This document shows, piece after piece, positions 33,583 through 41,658 of a stretch of DNA of 64,000 bases (within the stretch, counting starts at the first letter, position 1; every line of letters starts with the position of its first letter). The notes beneath the pieces were generated by a model. That model saw nothing but the letters and a program-made list of their open reading frames with translations, was not told where the DNA came from and ran no database searches. Origin of the DNA: Ilumatobacteraceae bacterium (GTDB lineage Bacteria; Actinomycetota; Acidimicrobiia; Acidimicrobiales; Ilumatobacteraceae); assembly GCA_025358075.1 (NCBI GenBank), contig JANYKU010000097.1:26980-90979 (forward strand), in the 5' to 3' direction. The position numbers and the translations under genes are program-made.

Positions 33583-34313
33583 TGGTCGAACACCTCGACT
33601 ACGACGCCATCCGCGGCGAGACCGTCGTGCAGGTCGCGAAGATGATGGCCGCCGCCGCGATCACTGCCCCCAAGTCCGGCGGCCAGATGTTCCTGCAGGG
33701 CAAGCACAACTTCATGGAGACCATCATCGTCTCCGACAAAGAAACGAAGACGGCGCTGTCGACGTGGATGCGTGCCCGCGGGGCCGAGCGGCGCGAGACG
33801 ATCTGGTACCGCGATGCCGAAGTTGCCGACGCCGTCGACGCGATCTTGTTCGTGGGTCTCAAGCCTGACTGGTATCCGCCGAACTACGACTGCGGCGCCT
33901 GCGGCTACGCCACCTGCGCAGAGTTCCTCCACGCCACCAGCGGCGTCCGCAAAGACTCCGCCGAGCTCGAATTCGCCGGCCCGGTGTGCAACCTGCGCGA
34001 CATCGACCTCGGCATAGCCGTCGGCTCCGCCGCGAAGACCGCCGCCATCCACTCCATCGACTGCCGCTGCCAGACCCGCTCCGCAGTCGCCGCCCGCAAG
34101 CTCGGCATCATCACCGCCGACCACGCCGTCGCACTCTCACTGTCGATGACCCCGAAAGCCGTCGGCTTCGACCGCCGCTTCCCCGAAGTCGACTTCGACA
34201 CCATCGACTTGCCATCGACCGGCACTCTGCCGGTCGGCGTCGAGGGAGCCGCCCGCCACGGCGGCATCCGCAACCGGCAGCAACCACGCCAGCCCATCAG
34301 ACCCACGAGCTGA
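33582..34313 (+). CDS. DUF2148 family iron-sulfur protein
   Basis: 243 residues. The cluster C104-x2-C107-x4-C112 (DCGACGYATC) with C136 (GPVCNL) matches the 4Fe-4S motif of the DUF2148/ferredoxin-like family; C161 and C163 (DCRC) may add ligands. Residues 1-95 form an alpha/beta domain (VVQVAKMMAAAAITAPKSGG). Family function is unproven. It is the last gene of the ChrB-like operon, coupled to copy 2, so redox handling of an oxyanion is a reasonable guess. Its last 409 bases are antisense to the end of the PAP2 reading frame. Confidence 0.82.
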   Translation: MVEHLDYDAIRGETVVQVAKMMAAAAITAPKSGGQMFLQGKHNFMETIIVSDKETKTALSTWMRARGAERRETIWYRDAEVADAVDAILFVGLKPDWYPPNYDCGACGYATCAEFLHATSGVRKDSAELEFAGPVCNLRDIDLGIAVGSAAKTAAIHSIDCRCQTRSAVAARKLGIITADHAVALSLSMTPKAVGFDRRFPEVDFDTIDLPSTGTLPVGVEGAARHGGIRNRQQPRQPIRPTS

Positions 34314-34927
34314 CGCGTAGCGAACGTCGCCCGTCGACAGTGGGTGGCCGCTTCGGCGTTGGTGACGAGCGGCCGCAACGGGGTCCCTGTCAGCCACGTT
34401 GCGATGCGGCGCAGGAGTGGCACGATCACGAACCATCCAACGGTGGAAACGAGACCACCCAGCGCAAGTCCCGCGAGGACATCGCCGGGATAGTGGGCGC
34501 CGACGTACACACGGGTGAACGCCATCAAGATCGCGAGGGCGGTGGCGATGATGCCCCATCGCCGGTTGGCGAACAGCAGCCCGACCGCCACGGCGCCGGC
34601 AACGGTCGCGTGGTCGCTGGGGAACGAGAAGTCGGTGGTCTTGTCAACGAGCAGGTGGACGTTGGCCATCGTCTCGTATGGTCGGGCTCGATCGATTGTG
34701 CCTCCGATGATCTGCCCGACACCGAGCGCGATCAATGCGGCGGTCGCTGCCCATACGCTTGCGGCGACGGCGGTGAGGTCGGCGTGCTGACGTCCGTCGA
34801 TGTAGGCGACCAGCAGCAGCACGGCGAACAACACGATGCCGTATCCGGCGTTCGCTTTGAAGAGGCTGTGTGCCCAGCTGGTCCGGTCGGCAAGTCGGTT
34901 GATCCAGCGGAAGATGCTGCCATCCAT
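33905..34927 (-). CDS. PAP2-family phosphatase with abnormal antisense C-terminal extension
   Basis: The frame encodes 340 residues. Residues 30-180 hold about five membrane helices and the PAP2 signature in three parts: DRARPYE (C1, its first basic residue poorly conserved), FPSDHATVAGA (C2) and TRVYVGAHYPGDVLAG (C3), so a lipid-phosphate or undecaprenyl-diphosphate phosphatase. The natural protein would end near residue 205. The last 135 residues are Ser/Arg/Met-rich and antisense to DUF2148, so they are probably a read-on after loss of the native stop. ATG 34927 overlaps the stop of the DUF1232 gene by one base. Confidence 0.8.
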   Translation of the reverse strand: MDGSIFRWINRLADRTSWAHSLFKANAGYGIVLFAVLLLVAYIDGRQHADLTAVAASVWAATAALIALGVGQIIGGTIDRARPYETMANVHLLVDKTTDFSFPSDHATVAGAVAVGLLFANRRWGIIATALAILMAFTRVYVGAHYPGDVLAGLALGGLVSTVGWFVIVPLLRRIATWLTGTPLRPLVTNAEAATHCRRATFATRQLVGLMGWRGCCRLRMPPWRAAPSTPTGRVPVDGKSMVSKSTSGKRRSKPTAFGVIDSESATAWSAVMMPSLRAATAERVWQRQSMEWMAAVFAAEPTAMPRSMSRRLHTGPANSSSAESLRTPLVAWRNSAQVA

Positions 34928-35340
34928 CAGTGAGCTCGAGTTGTCGTCGTGATCGATGCGGTCGACGGTGCCAGGCGGTCGAGGATCCGACGCTCGGCTG
35001 GCCATGCCTCGACGAGGACGTCAGGCGGGACGCGCCGCGCCGCGTACCTCAACGCCAACGCGACAACGACGATGTCATCGAGTGGGCCGATGATCGGAAG
35101 GAACTCCGGGATGAGATCGATCGGCGACAACACCCACAGCCCGGCGATCGCCACTGCGACCTTGACCCGACGAGGGACTCGCGGGTCCTTGCGCAGCTTG
35201 CGTGCCGTGGTGACGCACGCCGGCAGCACCGAGGCGAGGTCCTTTGCCAGGCCAGGTGGCAGCCGCTTGGCCAGCACGATCATCACGATCCAGGACACAG
35301 CGATCACGATCGCGGCGATGAGCAACCAGTGCAGCAACAT
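34927..35340 (-). CDS. YkvA/DUF1232 membrane protein
   Basis: 137 residues. An N-terminal membrane helix (LLIAAIVIAVSWIVMIVLA) is followed by the DUF1232 core KVAVAIAGLWVLSPIDLIPEFLPIIGPLDD, with its near-invariant SPIDLIP and GxLDD. Function is unknown; family members are small membrane proteins. It is translated just before PAP2 and is divergent from the second ChrB N-domain gene across the palindrome at 35353-35368, which may regulate it too. Confidence 0.85.
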   Translation of the reverse strand: MLLHWLLIAAIVIAVSWIVMIVLAKRLPPGLAKDLASVLPACVTTARKLRKDPRVPRRVKVAVAIAGLWVLSPIDLIPEFLPIIGPLDDIVVVALALRYAARRVPPDVLVEAWPAERRILDRLAPSTASITTTTRAH

Positions 35341-35352
35341 GTACTGAAGGAG

Positions 35353-35368
35353 TGTAACGTCTGTTACA
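35353..35368. promoter_or_regulatory. Operator-like palindrome at the second ChrB N-domain gene
   Basis: TGTAACGTCTGTTACA is a perfect TGTAAC-N4-GTTACA inverted repeat, the same half-sites and spacing as at 31674-31689. It ends on the A of the ATG at 35368 and lies 12 bases from the divergent DUF1232 start at 35340. A protein bound here would block both genes. No good -35/-10 pair is clear on the plus strand. Confidence 0.68.
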
Positions 35369-35919
35369 TGTCGTCGCGTGTCGGTCGTGAGGCGTGGACG
35401 GTGTTGATCGTCCGTGTCCCGTCTGAGCCGTCGCGACACCGGGTTGCGGTGTGGCGCGAGTTGCGCCGAGTCGGCGCTGTGCAACTTGGCCAAGGAAGCT
35501 GGGCGCTGCCCGACGCGCCGCCATTCGACGGCTTCGTTGACAAGATCGTCACCCTCGTCGGCCAACACGAGGGTGAGGTACTCGCGCTGTCCGCGTCCGC
35601 AATCGACGCGATCACACGCGAGCAGATCCGCAGCCTGTATGACGAGGCCCGCCGCGCCGAGTGGACCGAGTTCGTGTCCGAGTGCGGCAAGTGCCTCACC
35701 GAACTGGACAAGGAGATCCGCAACAAGAAGTTCACCCTCTCTGAGCTCGACGAGGAAGAACAGAACGTCGAGCGACTCCGCCGCTGGCACCGCGAGCTCC
35801 GCTCGCGAGACGTCTTCGACTCAGTCGACGAGGGCGAGATCCAGACCGAGCTCGACGCCTGCACCGCTGCGCTCGAGCGATTCACCGAACTCGTGTATAA
35901 CGCCGTCGGCCTCGACTGA
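35368..35919 (+). CDS. ChrB N-terminal domain protein, second copy
   Basis: 183 residues: WTVLIVRVPSEPSRHRVAVWRELRRVGAVQLGQGSW is the ChrB N-terminal block, followed by VGQHEGEVLALSASAIDA and a charged coiled-coil-like region (EWTEFVSECGKCLTELDKEI, then LDEEEQNVERLRRWHREL) with C-terminal RSRDVF. No chromate-resistance domain follows. The ATG at 35368 overlaps the palindrome. It may be a stand-alone repressor using the C-domain proteins encoded upstream as partners. Confidence 0.82.
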   Translation: MSSRVGREAWTVLIVRVPSEPSRHRVAVWRELRRVGAVQLGQGSWALPDAPPFDGFVDKIVTLVGQHEGEVLALSASAIDAITREQIRSLYDEARRAEWTEFVSECGKCLTELDKEIRNKKFTLSELDEEEQNVERLRRWHRELRSRDVFDSVDEGEIQTELDACTAALERFTELVYNAVGLD

Positions 35920-36614
35920 ACCCAGAGGCGCCGCTTGCGAGACGCGATCGGTCACGAGGACCTCGCCCGCGGCAGTCGGGACGTTGACACTGCCATTCGT
36001 GTCGCGTCGGCGGGCCGGAAACGGCTCGCGGGTGGCGAGTGTCGATGCGTGCCACTCGGTGCGAGCTTTGCGTAGGCGATGCGACGCTGACGTCGTTCTA
36101 GGGCTGACGGGGCAACGTCGCTGCCCGGTGTCGAGTGCGAACAGCGAAGGCACGCAGCGGAGCGGGAGCGATACCCCCCGCCGATCGATCTTGTCGGCGG
36201 GTCCGGCCAGGGCTTGGCCAGCGTGATCAACGTTGCCGTGATGCATTGCCTCGAATTGAAGCGTGCAGTCAGAACGCATCCGCCGAAGCTCCAATCGCGT
36301 GAACGCTCGCGGACTCAGGAAGGGGCGAGGCCACGTCTCGACGCAAATGGAACGAAATGTAACGAATGCCGCGTGACATTTGCGCCTGGCTTGGGTGCGA
36401 GCGATGAACCTCGAACCGTAGTTGCGAGGACCCGAGGACCAGACGTTGCGTACTCCCATAGCCTCGACCGGGAATCCGAGGTCTCGTCGGTCGAGCGGAC
36501 TCGGCGGAAAGGTGCGCATCCGCCTGCGCGATGCCCGACGCACTCCGATCTCTGTACCAAGATGTCTTGAATGCAACGGCGAGAAGGAGCTCAGTCGTCG
36601 GCGGGCCGCCGGCC
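35920..36614. other. 695-base gene-poor stretch
   Basis: No frame here looks like a gene. Long open frames on the minus strand are Arg/Ser-rich and lack a ribosome-binding site. The base composition is less GC-skewed around 36290-36400, with GAACGAAATGTAACGAATG near 36350-36368, which could be promoter DNA but has no partner gene close by. It follows the chromate-like locus and precedes the sugar-catabolic region, so it may be a scar of past rearrangement. Confidence 0.5.
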
Positions 36615-37622
36615 ATGAAGCCGATCCATCTGAGTGGCAATCAGTTCGAGCATTTCTACGTGGGCGGCGGCGCGATCGCGGCGTTCCGAGGCATGGGCCC
36701 TGCGCCGCCGAAGACGCCGGAGGACTGGGTTGCATCGACGACGGCGCGATATGGCCAGCAGACACTCGGCCTCAGTTCGCTACCCGACGGGCGGCTGCTC
36801 GTTGACGCCATCGCCGCCGAGCCGTTGTCTTGGCTGGGCGCCGAGCACCGGGCAGCCTTTGGTGACTCCACGGAGCTCCTTGTCAAGCTGCTCGATGCGG
36901 GAGAACGGCTGGTCGTTCATTGCCACCCGACCCGCGAGTTCGCGACCCAGCATCTTGGCTGTGCTCATGGCAAGACCGAAGCGTGGCTGGTGTTGGAGAC
37001 GGCGGCTCCAGAGACGTTCGTGTATCTCGGGTTTCAGACACATGTACCGCAAAGGACACTGCGTGGATGGGTCGAGGGTCAACTGACTGTCGAGATGTTG
37101 TCGGCGCTGAACAGGGTTCCGGTCTCCGCCGGCGACGCGATTCTTGTGCCGGCCGGCATGCCGCACGCCATTGGTGCGGGTGTGTTCGTTGCGGAGCTAC
37201 AGGAGCCGACCGATTTCTCCGTGCTGCTCGAATGGAAGGGTTTCGAGATCGACGGGGAACGTGACGGTCATCTCGGCCTCGGCTATCCCGTTGCGCTGAC
37301 CGCGGTCGATCGATCCGGCTGGGATTCGGATCGCCTCGCCGGGCTCTACGGGCCGATCGACGGCGGAACCGCTCGCGAGTTGGTGCTTCCGAGCGCTGCG
37401 GATCCGTTCTTCCGAGCCGAGCGACTGCGAGCCGGCGCTCGTTGCGAGGCGTCCTTCGCCGTGCTGTTGGTGCTCGATGGCGAAGGTCAACTTGGACTTG
37501 ACGGCGAGGCCTTGGCGATCCGCAAGGGAGACACTCTTGTAGTGCCCCACTCCGCAGGACCGACCCACATTCACGGGCCGGTCTCGGTCTTGCGGTGTCT
37601 ACCGCCTGCCCCACCCACCTGA
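36615..37622 (+). CDS. manA: Class I mannose-6-phosphate isomerase-like protein
   Basis: 335 residues. The cupin metal-site region VVHCHPTREFATQH, the GKTEAWLVLET motif and VPAGMPHAIGAGVFVAELQEPTDFSV match class I phosphomannose isomerases; a second cupin (LVLDGEGQLGLDGEALAIRKGD) ends the protein. It should interconvert mannose 6-phosphate and fructose 6-phosphate, or act on a related sugar. ATG 36615 is chosen because the family begins there; an ATG at 36531 is in frame and the better AGAAGGAGC site lies between them, so the start is uncertain. It faces the alpha-mannosidase gene, 14 bases apart. Confidence 0.82.
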   Translation: MKPIHLSGNQFEHFYVGGGAIAAFRGMGPAPPKTPEDWVASTTARYGQQTLGLSSLPDGRLLVDAIAAEPLSWLGAEHRAAFGDSTELLVKLLDAGERLVVHCHPTREFATQHLGCAHGKTEAWLVLETAAPETFVYLGFQTHVPQRTLRGWVEGQLTVEMLSALNRVPVSAGDAILVPAGMPHAIGAGVFVAELQEPTDFSVLLEWKGFEIDGERDGHLGLGYPVALTAVDRSGWDSDRLAGLYGPIDGGTARELVLPSAADPFFRAERLRAGARCEASFAVLLVLDGEGQLGLDGEALAIRKGDTLVVPHSAGPTHIHGPVSVLRCLPPAPPT

Positions 37623-37636
37623 GGGCGTTGGCGCGC

Positions 37637-40051
37637 TCACGTCTCCCATTCGATCAGGTCGGTCTCGGTGATCGACGATTCGGGATCTCGCGGGATTCGG
37701 AAGGTCTTGATCTCGCACGGTGCGAAGCGCGCCTCGATGAGGCGCCCCCAACGCGCGAGCCGGATCGTCGCGTCGGTGATTGCCTTCGACGTCTCGAATG
37801 CGCGCAGGATCAAGTCGCTGCCGTCCTCTGCCTGTTTCAAGACGGTCACGAGGATGTTGGCCGGTTGCACATCGATGAACGAGTCGGCCTGGGGGAGCCG
37901 TCCTTCGGGCCGAGGGGATACGAACATCGCGATTGGGCGTTGGTTGAGCTCGGCGGCGTGCCTGACCGTCGCGGCCTGCTCCCAGCCCTCGGCGTGCGGC
38001 AACAACACGTAGGTGAGTTGCTGAATGCCTTGGTCGATGTACGACGGAGCGTGATCAGGATCGATCGTGGTTGGATCGTGGTGGGCGTACGCAGGGCTGC
38101 GGGCCACCGTCATGCCGATCTGGCATCCCTTCACGTCGAAGCTGTACTTCGAATCGTTGATCAGACTGACGCCGTACGGAATCCGTGCATCCGGCGACGT
38201 TCCCGACACATCGACCCAGCTCTGCATCGGCATCTCATCGCCGGATGCAGCGGTGTGAACGTGTCCGTAGGCGACCTCGTTCGTGACCTGCCCATCTTCG
38301 ACGTTGACCGGGAAGCGAAGCTTGAGCACCTTGCACTGCTCGCGCCAGTCGAGCACCACGTGCACAGCGACCTGATCACCGTCTGGAGTCATCGTGAAAT
38401 CCTGCGTGATCGAGGATGATCGGTAGTTGCTGGTGACTCTGATCACCGACTTGACGGGGCCATGTTCGACGAGCCGGACATTGGTCGCGGTGAAGGCCCC
38501 GATCACGTCGTCGAACGCGGTGACGTCGTGAGCCCACGTGTCTGATTGGTCGTCGATGACGATTGGCACCGCCGCATCGGCACTGAACACTTCGACTCCC
38601 GCTCGTCGATCGAACAACCGCACGACGTAGCCGGTCGCCGGATCGATTTCGAGACGGAGGCTGTCGTTCTCCAACGAGTGGTCCGACGCGTTCACGGCTG
38701 CAAAGACGCCCGCCGCAACGTTCGGCACCAGGCGGTAGACGCGGTAGCCCAGCGCCGGGAGGTCTGCCGTGAGGCTCAACCGGACACGCGAGGTGACGGT
38801 CTTCGACCGAACCTGTTGATGCGGGACTGGGCGGTCCTGCTCGTCGACGAGAACTGCATCTGCATGCCATCTGCTCGTCTCGAGATCGACGTGGGAGCGA
38901 ACCGGCCAGGTCAGCGGGTTGAAGACGATCAGAGCACGAGCGCCCTCGTGCTCGTCGATGCGTACGTTCCAGGCAAACGACTGCACGGCAGACGTCAGCG
39001 CCCGGTCGGCGATCGCCAATGCCTCGCCGTAGGTGTCGCGAGCGTCGTCGTAGGCCGCTTCGAGGCTCGTTCCCGCGAGGATGTCGTGGAACTGGTTGAA
39101 CAGAACGTTCTTCCACGCTCGCCCGAGATCGACGGGGTACGGCTGATCGTTGATCCACAGAGCCAGCAGCGACCACTTCTCCGCAGCGATCAAACGGTTC
39201 TCGGCCAAACGATTCCACCGCTTGACGCCGGAATGTGCAGCATAGCAGCCGGGAGCGTGTCGCTGGAGGCCGGCATGAACGACGGGTGTCGGCAACTCGT
39301 GCGACCCCACCGAGTCGAAGAACCGTTCCGGCGAGCTGAACACGAGTTCCGGCCGGCTCGGATCGGACCGCATTCTCAGGATGCTGTCCAGGTTCGCCTT
39401 CGTCGGACCACCCCCGTGGTTGCCGACGCCGTAGAAGCACATGCCCTCGTCGAATGGCGCGTGCAGCTCGGTGGAGCACTGCGTGACGTGATCGTCGAGC
39501 GCGTCGCCCCACGACGCATAGTCGAAGGGGATGCGGTAGGCGAGCACTCGCGATCCGTCGTCGGCCTCCCACCAGAAAACTGTCGACGGCAGCGACGCCT
39601 CGTGGGGCATCGGCCGCAGAAACGTGTAGTACGGGATGCCGCTCTTGTGGAGGATCTGCGGCAGGGTTGCCGCGTGTCCGAAGCTGTCGATGTTGAAGCC
39701 GACTCGCGCCGTCTTGTCGAACTTCGCCTTGAGGTAGCGCTGGCCATACAGGCCCTGCCGCACGAGCGATTCTCCGCTGGGGATGTTGCAGTCGGGCTCG
39801 ATCCACCAGCCGCCGGCGAGCTCCCATCGCCCCTCGTCGACACGTTGCTGGATCTCGGCGAACATCGCCGGATCGGACTGCTCTACCCATTCGTAGAACG
39901 CTGAGGAGCTGGCGACGAAGATGAAATCGTCGTACTCGTGCATTCGGTCGAGTGCCGAACGAAAGGTCGCCTTGACCTCGTAGAGACCCTCCTGCCACTG
40001 CCACAGCCATACCGGGTCGATGTGTGCGCCGCCGATCATGTGGAGCGTCAT
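37637..40051 (-). CDS. GH38 alpha-mannosidase
   Basis: 804 residues. The zinc ligands H10 and D12 (GGAHIDPVW), nucleophile D122 (FNIDSFGH) and zinc ligand H322 (FHDILAGTS) are all in place, followed by the middle helical and C-terminal beta domains. There is no signal peptide, so it acts in the cytoplasm on imported mannosides. It is the last gene of a four-gene minus-strand operon and its ATG overlaps the stop of the ligase gene by four bases. With the facing manA gene this suggests use of mannose-containing oligosaccharides or glycosides. Confidence 0.9.
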   Translation of the reverse strand: MTLHMIGGAHIDPVWLWQWQEGLYEVKATFRSALDRMHEYDDFIFVASSSAFYEWVEQSDPAMFAEIQQRVDEGRWELAGGWWIEPDCNIPSGESLVRQGLYGQRYLKAKFDKTARVGFNIDSFGHAATLPQILHKSGIPYYTFLRPMPHEASLPSTVFWWEADDGSRVLAYRIPFDYASWGDALDDHVTQCSTELHAPFDEGMCFYGVGNHGGGPTKANLDSILRMRSDPSRPELVFSSPERFFDSVGSHELPTPVVHAGLQRHAPGCYAAHSGVKRWNRLAENRLIAAEKWSLLALWINDQPYPVDLGRAWKNVLFNQFHDILAGTSLEAAYDDARDTYGEALAIADRALTSAVQSFAWNVRIDEHEGARALIVFNPLTWPVRSHVDLETSRWHADAVLVDEQDRPVPHQQVRSKTVTSRVRLSLTADLPALGYRVYRLVPNVAAGVFAAVNASDHSLENDSLRLEIDPATGYVVRLFDRRAGVEVFSADAAVPIVIDDQSDTWAHDVTAFDDVIGAFTATNVRLVEHGPVKSVIRVTSNYRSSSITQDFTMTPDGDQVAVHVVLDWREQCKVLKLRFPVNVEDGQVTNEVAYGHVHTAASGDEMPMQSWVDVSGTSPDARIPYGVSLINDSKYSFDVKGCQIGMTVARSPAYAHHDPTTIDPDHAPSYIDQGIQQLTYVLLPHAEGWEQAATVRHAAELNQRPIAMFVSPRPEGRLPQADSFIDVQPANILVTVLKQAEDGSDLILRAFETSKAITDATIRLARWGRLIEARFAPCEIKTFRIPRDPESSITETDLIEWET

Positions 40052-41658
40052 TGGCCGAGCTGCTCGGCAGTTGTCTTGCGAAGGGCGGCGTAGTCGAGCT
40101 TCCCGTTGGGACCGCGGCGTAGCGAGTCGACCAGGATGACCGTTCGGGGCACCTTGTAGCCCGCCAGGAGCCGCCTGCTCCATTCGGTGACGGCCACTGG
40201 CTGCAGTCCGCCGACGGCCGGCTCGACGACGGCGATGACACGCTGGCCCCAACGCGGGTCGGGATGGCCGATGACGGCCACATCGACGACCTGCGGGTGG
40301 GCGCGGATGACCGCTTCGACCTCGTCGGGGTAGACCTTCTCGCCGCCGGTGTTGATGCATCCAGATCCGCGACCGAGCAAGCGGAGCCGGCCGTCTGGTT
40401 GACGCTCCACGAAGTCGCCGGGAACCGAGTAGCGACGTCCGTTGATCTTTGGAAAGACATCCGCCGAACGCTGCGGATCGTCGAGGTAGCCGAGTGGGAC
40501 GTGACCGGCTACGGCGATCCGCCCGACCGCGTTCGAGGACGTGTCGATGTTTCCGGCGTCGTCGACGATCACCGCACTCTCCGATGGCGTGAACATCGTT
40601 CCGCCATCGTCGTCGGCGGTCGTGGTGATCGCCGCCATGCCGACGGCCTCAGAGGCGCCGAGACCGTCGACGAGGGTCAGACTCGAGTTGTGGACCATGA
40701 GGCGACGCTTGACGTCGGTGGACCATGCGACGCCCGATGACACGACCCGTGAAAGCGACTCGATGTCCCATCGTGCCGGCTCGTCGTCAAGTGCGGCAAC
40801 GATCGGAAGGGCGAATGCATCGCCGACAATGGCCAGCACTTCGACGCGCTCGCGTTCGACGGCGTCGAGGAGACGGATCGGGTCGAACCGTCCCGGGACC
40901 GTGACAGCGGTGCCTGCCGCCATCAGCCAACTGATGGCATTGAGGAGGCCCGTGGCGTGCATCAACGGCGCTGCCGGCAATCCGATTGGACCGGGTCGGG
41001 TGACGACACCGCGCAAGAAGCGTCGATCGAATTCGTCGGGAAACTCCGCCACGTGTGCCCCGAACGCTCGAAGTCGGAGGGCGCGGAACAGGTCGTCCTG
41101 GCGCCACATGACACCCTTGGGCTGCCCAGTGGTGCCGCCCGTACAGATGATCACTAGATCATTGCCAGAGCGCCGGCGCTTCGGTTGCCAATCCTCGTCG
41201 CCACAGAGCAGCTCGTCGTACGACGTCGCCCATGATGGCGCCGGGGTGTCGACAGAGACCCAGCGGAAGGCGGGGAGTACCGCGCGAACGGCGTCGATGC
41301 GTTCGGTCATGGTGTCGTCGAAGATCACCGTGTCGACGTGCATGGCAGTCCAGAGCGCGGTGACCTCGGCTGTGGAATAGCGATGGTTCGTGTTGACGTG
41401 GACCATTCGTGCGACGCTCAACGCGTAGACGATTTCGAGGTACTCGGATCGGTTGTGAATCGCCACTGCGACATGAGAGCCAGTACGAACACCAAGGCCT
41501 GTCAGTCCGGCGGCGATCGAGTGGGCGCGCCCGCGGAACGCGTGCCACGTTGACCGAAGCCGCTCGTCGACGAGGGCGATCTCATCAGGGAATCGTTCCG
41601 CGTGGTCGTCCCAGACGTCGGCGAAGGCCCAGCCGTCGTCGGGTTCGGTCGGCGTCAT
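40048..41658 (-). CDS. Acyl-CoA synthetase/AMP-ligase-like protein
   Basis: 536 residues of the adenylate-forming family: P-loop IICTGGTTGQPKGVMW, the middle motif LVDGLGASEAVG, LGRGSGCINTGGEKVYPDEVE and the C-terminal acceptor lysine in RGPNGKLDYAALR. These features fit a CoA ligase for a carboxylic acid; the substrate is not evident. It is unexpected between a sugar oxidoreductase and an alpha-mannosidase, yet it overlaps both (1 and 4 bases). It may activate an acid that is released from a mannoside conjugate. Confidence 0.86.
   Translation of the reverse strand: MTPTEPDDGWAFADVWDDHAERFPDEIALVDERLRSTWHAFRGRAHSIAAGLTGLGVRTGSHVAVAIHNRSEYLEIVYALSVARMVHVNTNHRYSTAEVTALWTAMHVDTVIFDDTMTERIDAVRAVLPAFRWVSVDTPAPSWATSYDELLCGDEDWQPKRRRSGNDLVIICTGGTTGQPKGVMWRQDDLFRALRLRAFGAHVAEFPDEFDRRFLRGVVTRPGPIGLPAAPLMHATGLLNAISWLMAAGTAVTVPGRFDPIRLLDAVERERVEVLAIVGDAFALPIVAALDDEPARWDIESLSRVVSSGVAWSTDVKRRLMVHNSSLTLVDGLGASEAVGMAAITTTADDDGGTMFTPSESAVIVDDAGNIDTSSNAVGRIAVAGHVPLGYLDDPQRSADVFPKINGRRYSVPGDFVERQPDGRLRLLGRGSGCINTGGEKVYPDEVEAVIRAHPQVVDVAVIGHPDPRWGQRVIAVVEPAVGGLQPVAVTEWSRRLLAGYKVPRTVILVDSLRRGPNGKLDYAALRKTTAEQLGQ

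Noticed and set aside
31177..35919. Defined integrative element with att sites
   Set aside because: I saw no integrase and no direct repeat of the tRNA 3' end within the window.
36531..36614. Longer N-terminus for the manA-like protein
   Set aside because: The extra 28 residues are unlike the family, whose proteins start near MKPIHLSGNQF; kept only as an alternative start.
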